NCBI GenBank assembly: GCA_937907495.1
Contig: CALESS010000593.1
Coordinates: 1-9,761 of the forward strand
Source: an uncultured Anaerolineaceae bacterium
Lineage (GTDB): Bacteria; Chloroflexota; Anaerolineae; Anaerolineales; Anaerolineaceae
DNA length: 9,761 nt
Reading direction: 5' to 3'
Part shown: positions 9,022-9,761 of the stretch, in pieces
Layout: the number at the start of each line of letters is the position of its first letter
How positions within the stretch are numbered: the first letter of the stretch is position 1
Made by a program: the position numbers and the translations under genes
Notes under the pieces: generated by a model
Told to the model about the DNA's origin: nothing
What the model saw: the letters and a program-made list of their open reading frames with translations, nothing else
The model's database searches: none

Positions 9022-9093
9022 ATGTCCGAACATGTGGTATCTGGTGATACCAGCCGGTTAACCTGGCTGGTTGAACCGGTTTTTCGGTTTTAA
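9022..9093 (+). CDS. Possible 23-codon leader peptide or small ORF
   Basis: ATG at 9022 opens a 23-codon frame beginning MSEHVVSGDTSRL and ending VFRF before TAA at 9091. GGAGAGGAGG (9001-9010) precedes it by 11 bases, a strong but slightly distant ribosome site. The last third of the frame overlaps the terminator stem and its T tract, as leader peptides in attenuators often do. The codons show no run of a single amino acid that would mark classical amino-acid attenuation. It may be chance. Confidence 0.25.
   Translation: MSEHVVSGDTSRLTWLVEPVFRF
9054..9090 (+). terminator. Plus-strand intrinsic terminator upstream of mutL
   Basis: CCGGTTAACC (9054-9063) pairs with GGTT-G-AACCGG (9069-9079), ten pairs with one bulged G and a TGGCT loop, followed by TTTTTCGGTTTT. 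The minus strand has no T tract after the stem. It lies about 50 bases before the mutL -35, so it does not end a known gene; it would stop a small transcript or block readthrough into mutL. An alternative stem, ACCAGCC (9049-9055) with GGCTGGT (9065-9071), is mutually exclusive with it. Confidence 0.75.
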
Positions 9094-9136
9094 GCGCCAC
9101 TGGAAACAAGATCCACTGCAACACCGCCGGGATTGG

Positions 9137-9164
9137 TTGGATTTTAGACCGAATTAGGTATAAT
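9137..9164 (+). promoter_or_regulatory. mutL promoter
   Basis: TATAAT at 9159-9164 with a partial -35 TTGGAT at 9137-9142 (3 of 6) and 16-base spacing. Start near 9171 would leave a leader of about 14 bases before the mutL ATG. Confidence 0.65.
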
Positions 9165-9184
9165 CAGGCACACAGAGAAAAAGC

Positions 9185-9761
9185 ATGCCGATTCGAATTC
9201 TTTCTGATGATGTTGCATCCCAAATTGCAGCGGGCGAGGTCGTTGAGCGCCCGGCTTCCGTGGTTAAGGAGCTTTTGGAGAACTCGCTGGATGCCGGGGC
9301 GAGCCTGATCAGCATTCGAATTGAGCGGGCGGGCCGGGGGTTGATTGAGGTCTCGGATGACGGAAGTGGAATTTCTGCTCCGGAGATGGCGCTGGCAGTC
9401 GGCAGACACGCTACCAGCAAATTATCTTCGGCAGATGATTTGTTTCACATCCATACGTTGGGTTTTCGCGGGGAGGCTTTGGCTTCCATCGCCTCGGTTT
9501 CGCGCTTCAGCCTGGTCTCGCGGGAGCCGCAGGCAGCGCTGGGGGCGAGAATTTCAGTGGATGGGGGACGGGTGGGGGAAGTGGAGGCCCTCGGTGCGCC
9601 TACCGGTACGGTGGTGCGGGTTGAGGAGCTTTTCTATAACGTTCCAGCTCGTCTGAAATTTTTGAAGCAGGATGCCACCGAACGGCAGCAAATTGAGGGG
9701 CTGGTGACACGTTATGCCCTGGCATACCCGCATGTCCGGTTTTTGCTGAGCCAGGATGGAA
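9185..9761 (+). CDS. mutL: DNA mismatch repair protein MutL, N-terminal part
   Basis: MutL links mismatch recognition by MutS to strand incision and excision. The first 192 codons are present; the gene runs off the window. They cover the GHKL ATPase domain: IAAGEVVERPASVVKELLENSLDA (14-37, with E29, N33 and D36), the ATP-lid motif SDDGSGI (57-63), GRHATSKL (73-80), TLGFRGEALASIASV (91-105) and GTVVRVEELFYNVPARLKFLK (141-161). ATG at 9185 is the canonical start; only a weak AGAGAA ribosome site lies upstream, and the leader is short. It diverges from the HAD gene. Whether the missing C-terminal half carries the endonuclease motif cannot be told, and mutS is not in view. Confidence 0.98.
   Translation, partial: MPIRILSDDVASQIAAGEVVERPASVVKELLENSLDAGASLISIRIERAGRGLIEVSDDGSGISAPEMALAVGRHATSKLSSADDLFHIHTLGFRGEALASIASVSRFSLVSREPQAALGARISVDGGRVGEVEALGAPTGTVVRVEELFYNVPARLKFLKQDATERQQIEGLVTRYALAYPHVRFLLSQDG

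Larger units (their letters stand above)
8903..9136. other. Non-coding stretch between divergent HAD and mutL promoters
   Basis: No protein gene longer than about 25 codons is credible here. The whole gap from 8867 to 9184 is 318 bases; its ends are the HAD and mutL promoters. The middle holds consecutive inverted repeats, a purine-rich ribosome-site-like run (9001-9010), a 23-codon frame and a plus-strand intrinsic terminator, each listed separately. I could not find a convincing plus-strand promoter; CATAAT at 8864-8869 is the nearest -10-like box and lacks a -35. Confidence 0.6.

Overview
This is an ordinary-looking bacterial chromosomal segment, moderately GC-rich and densely coded, with no mobile elements, CRISPR arrays, rRNA or tRNA genes that I can see. 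Gene content (enolase, CTP synthase, a two-domain S1 RNA-binding protein, an LPG-synthase-type membrane protein, HtrA and Ctp proteases, a pyrimidine 5'-nucleotidase-like HAD protein, MutL) and the general look of the proteins suggest an environmental Chloroflexota (Anaerolineae-like) bacterium. That is an impression from reading, not a database result.

Layout. Everything from 1 to 8866 is on the minus strand; only mutL at the right edge is on the plus strand. Reading the minus strand right to left there are four transcription blocks. (1) A HAD phosphatase (8219-8866) with a translationally coupled 86-residue membrane protein (7962-8222), driven by a promoter placed so that the mRNA is probably leaderless. 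(2) An envelope block, ctpA-like protease (6529-7770), htrA-like protease (5376-6527) and an eight-helix membrane protein (4355-5368), with gaps of 1 and 7 bases. (3) A monocistronic S1-domain gene (3331-4221) with a perfect-consensus TTGACA-17-TATAAT promoter and its own intrinsic terminator. (4) pyrG (1311-2957) followed by eno (1-1234, cut by the window edge), with a short gap that carries a CRP-type palindrome overlapping a -10-like box. mutL (9185 to the window end) diverges from the HAD gene.

The least explained stretch is the 318-base gap between the HAD gene and mutL. It holds consecutive hairpins, a Shine-Dalgarno-like purine run followed by a 23-codon reading frame, and a strong plus-strand intrinsic terminator that can pair alternatively with upstream sequence. 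No annotated plus-strand gene precedes the terminator, so it would end a small RNA, a leader peptide transcript or an attenuated mutL leader. This is the best candidate here for something undescribed, but no convincing plus-strand promoter could be found for it.

Functionally the window combines central metabolism (glycolysis, CTP supply), RNA binding, envelope proteolysis and DNA mismatch repair. The three-gene envelope block is the only grouping that suggests a shared process (surveillance of exported proteins and the membrane).
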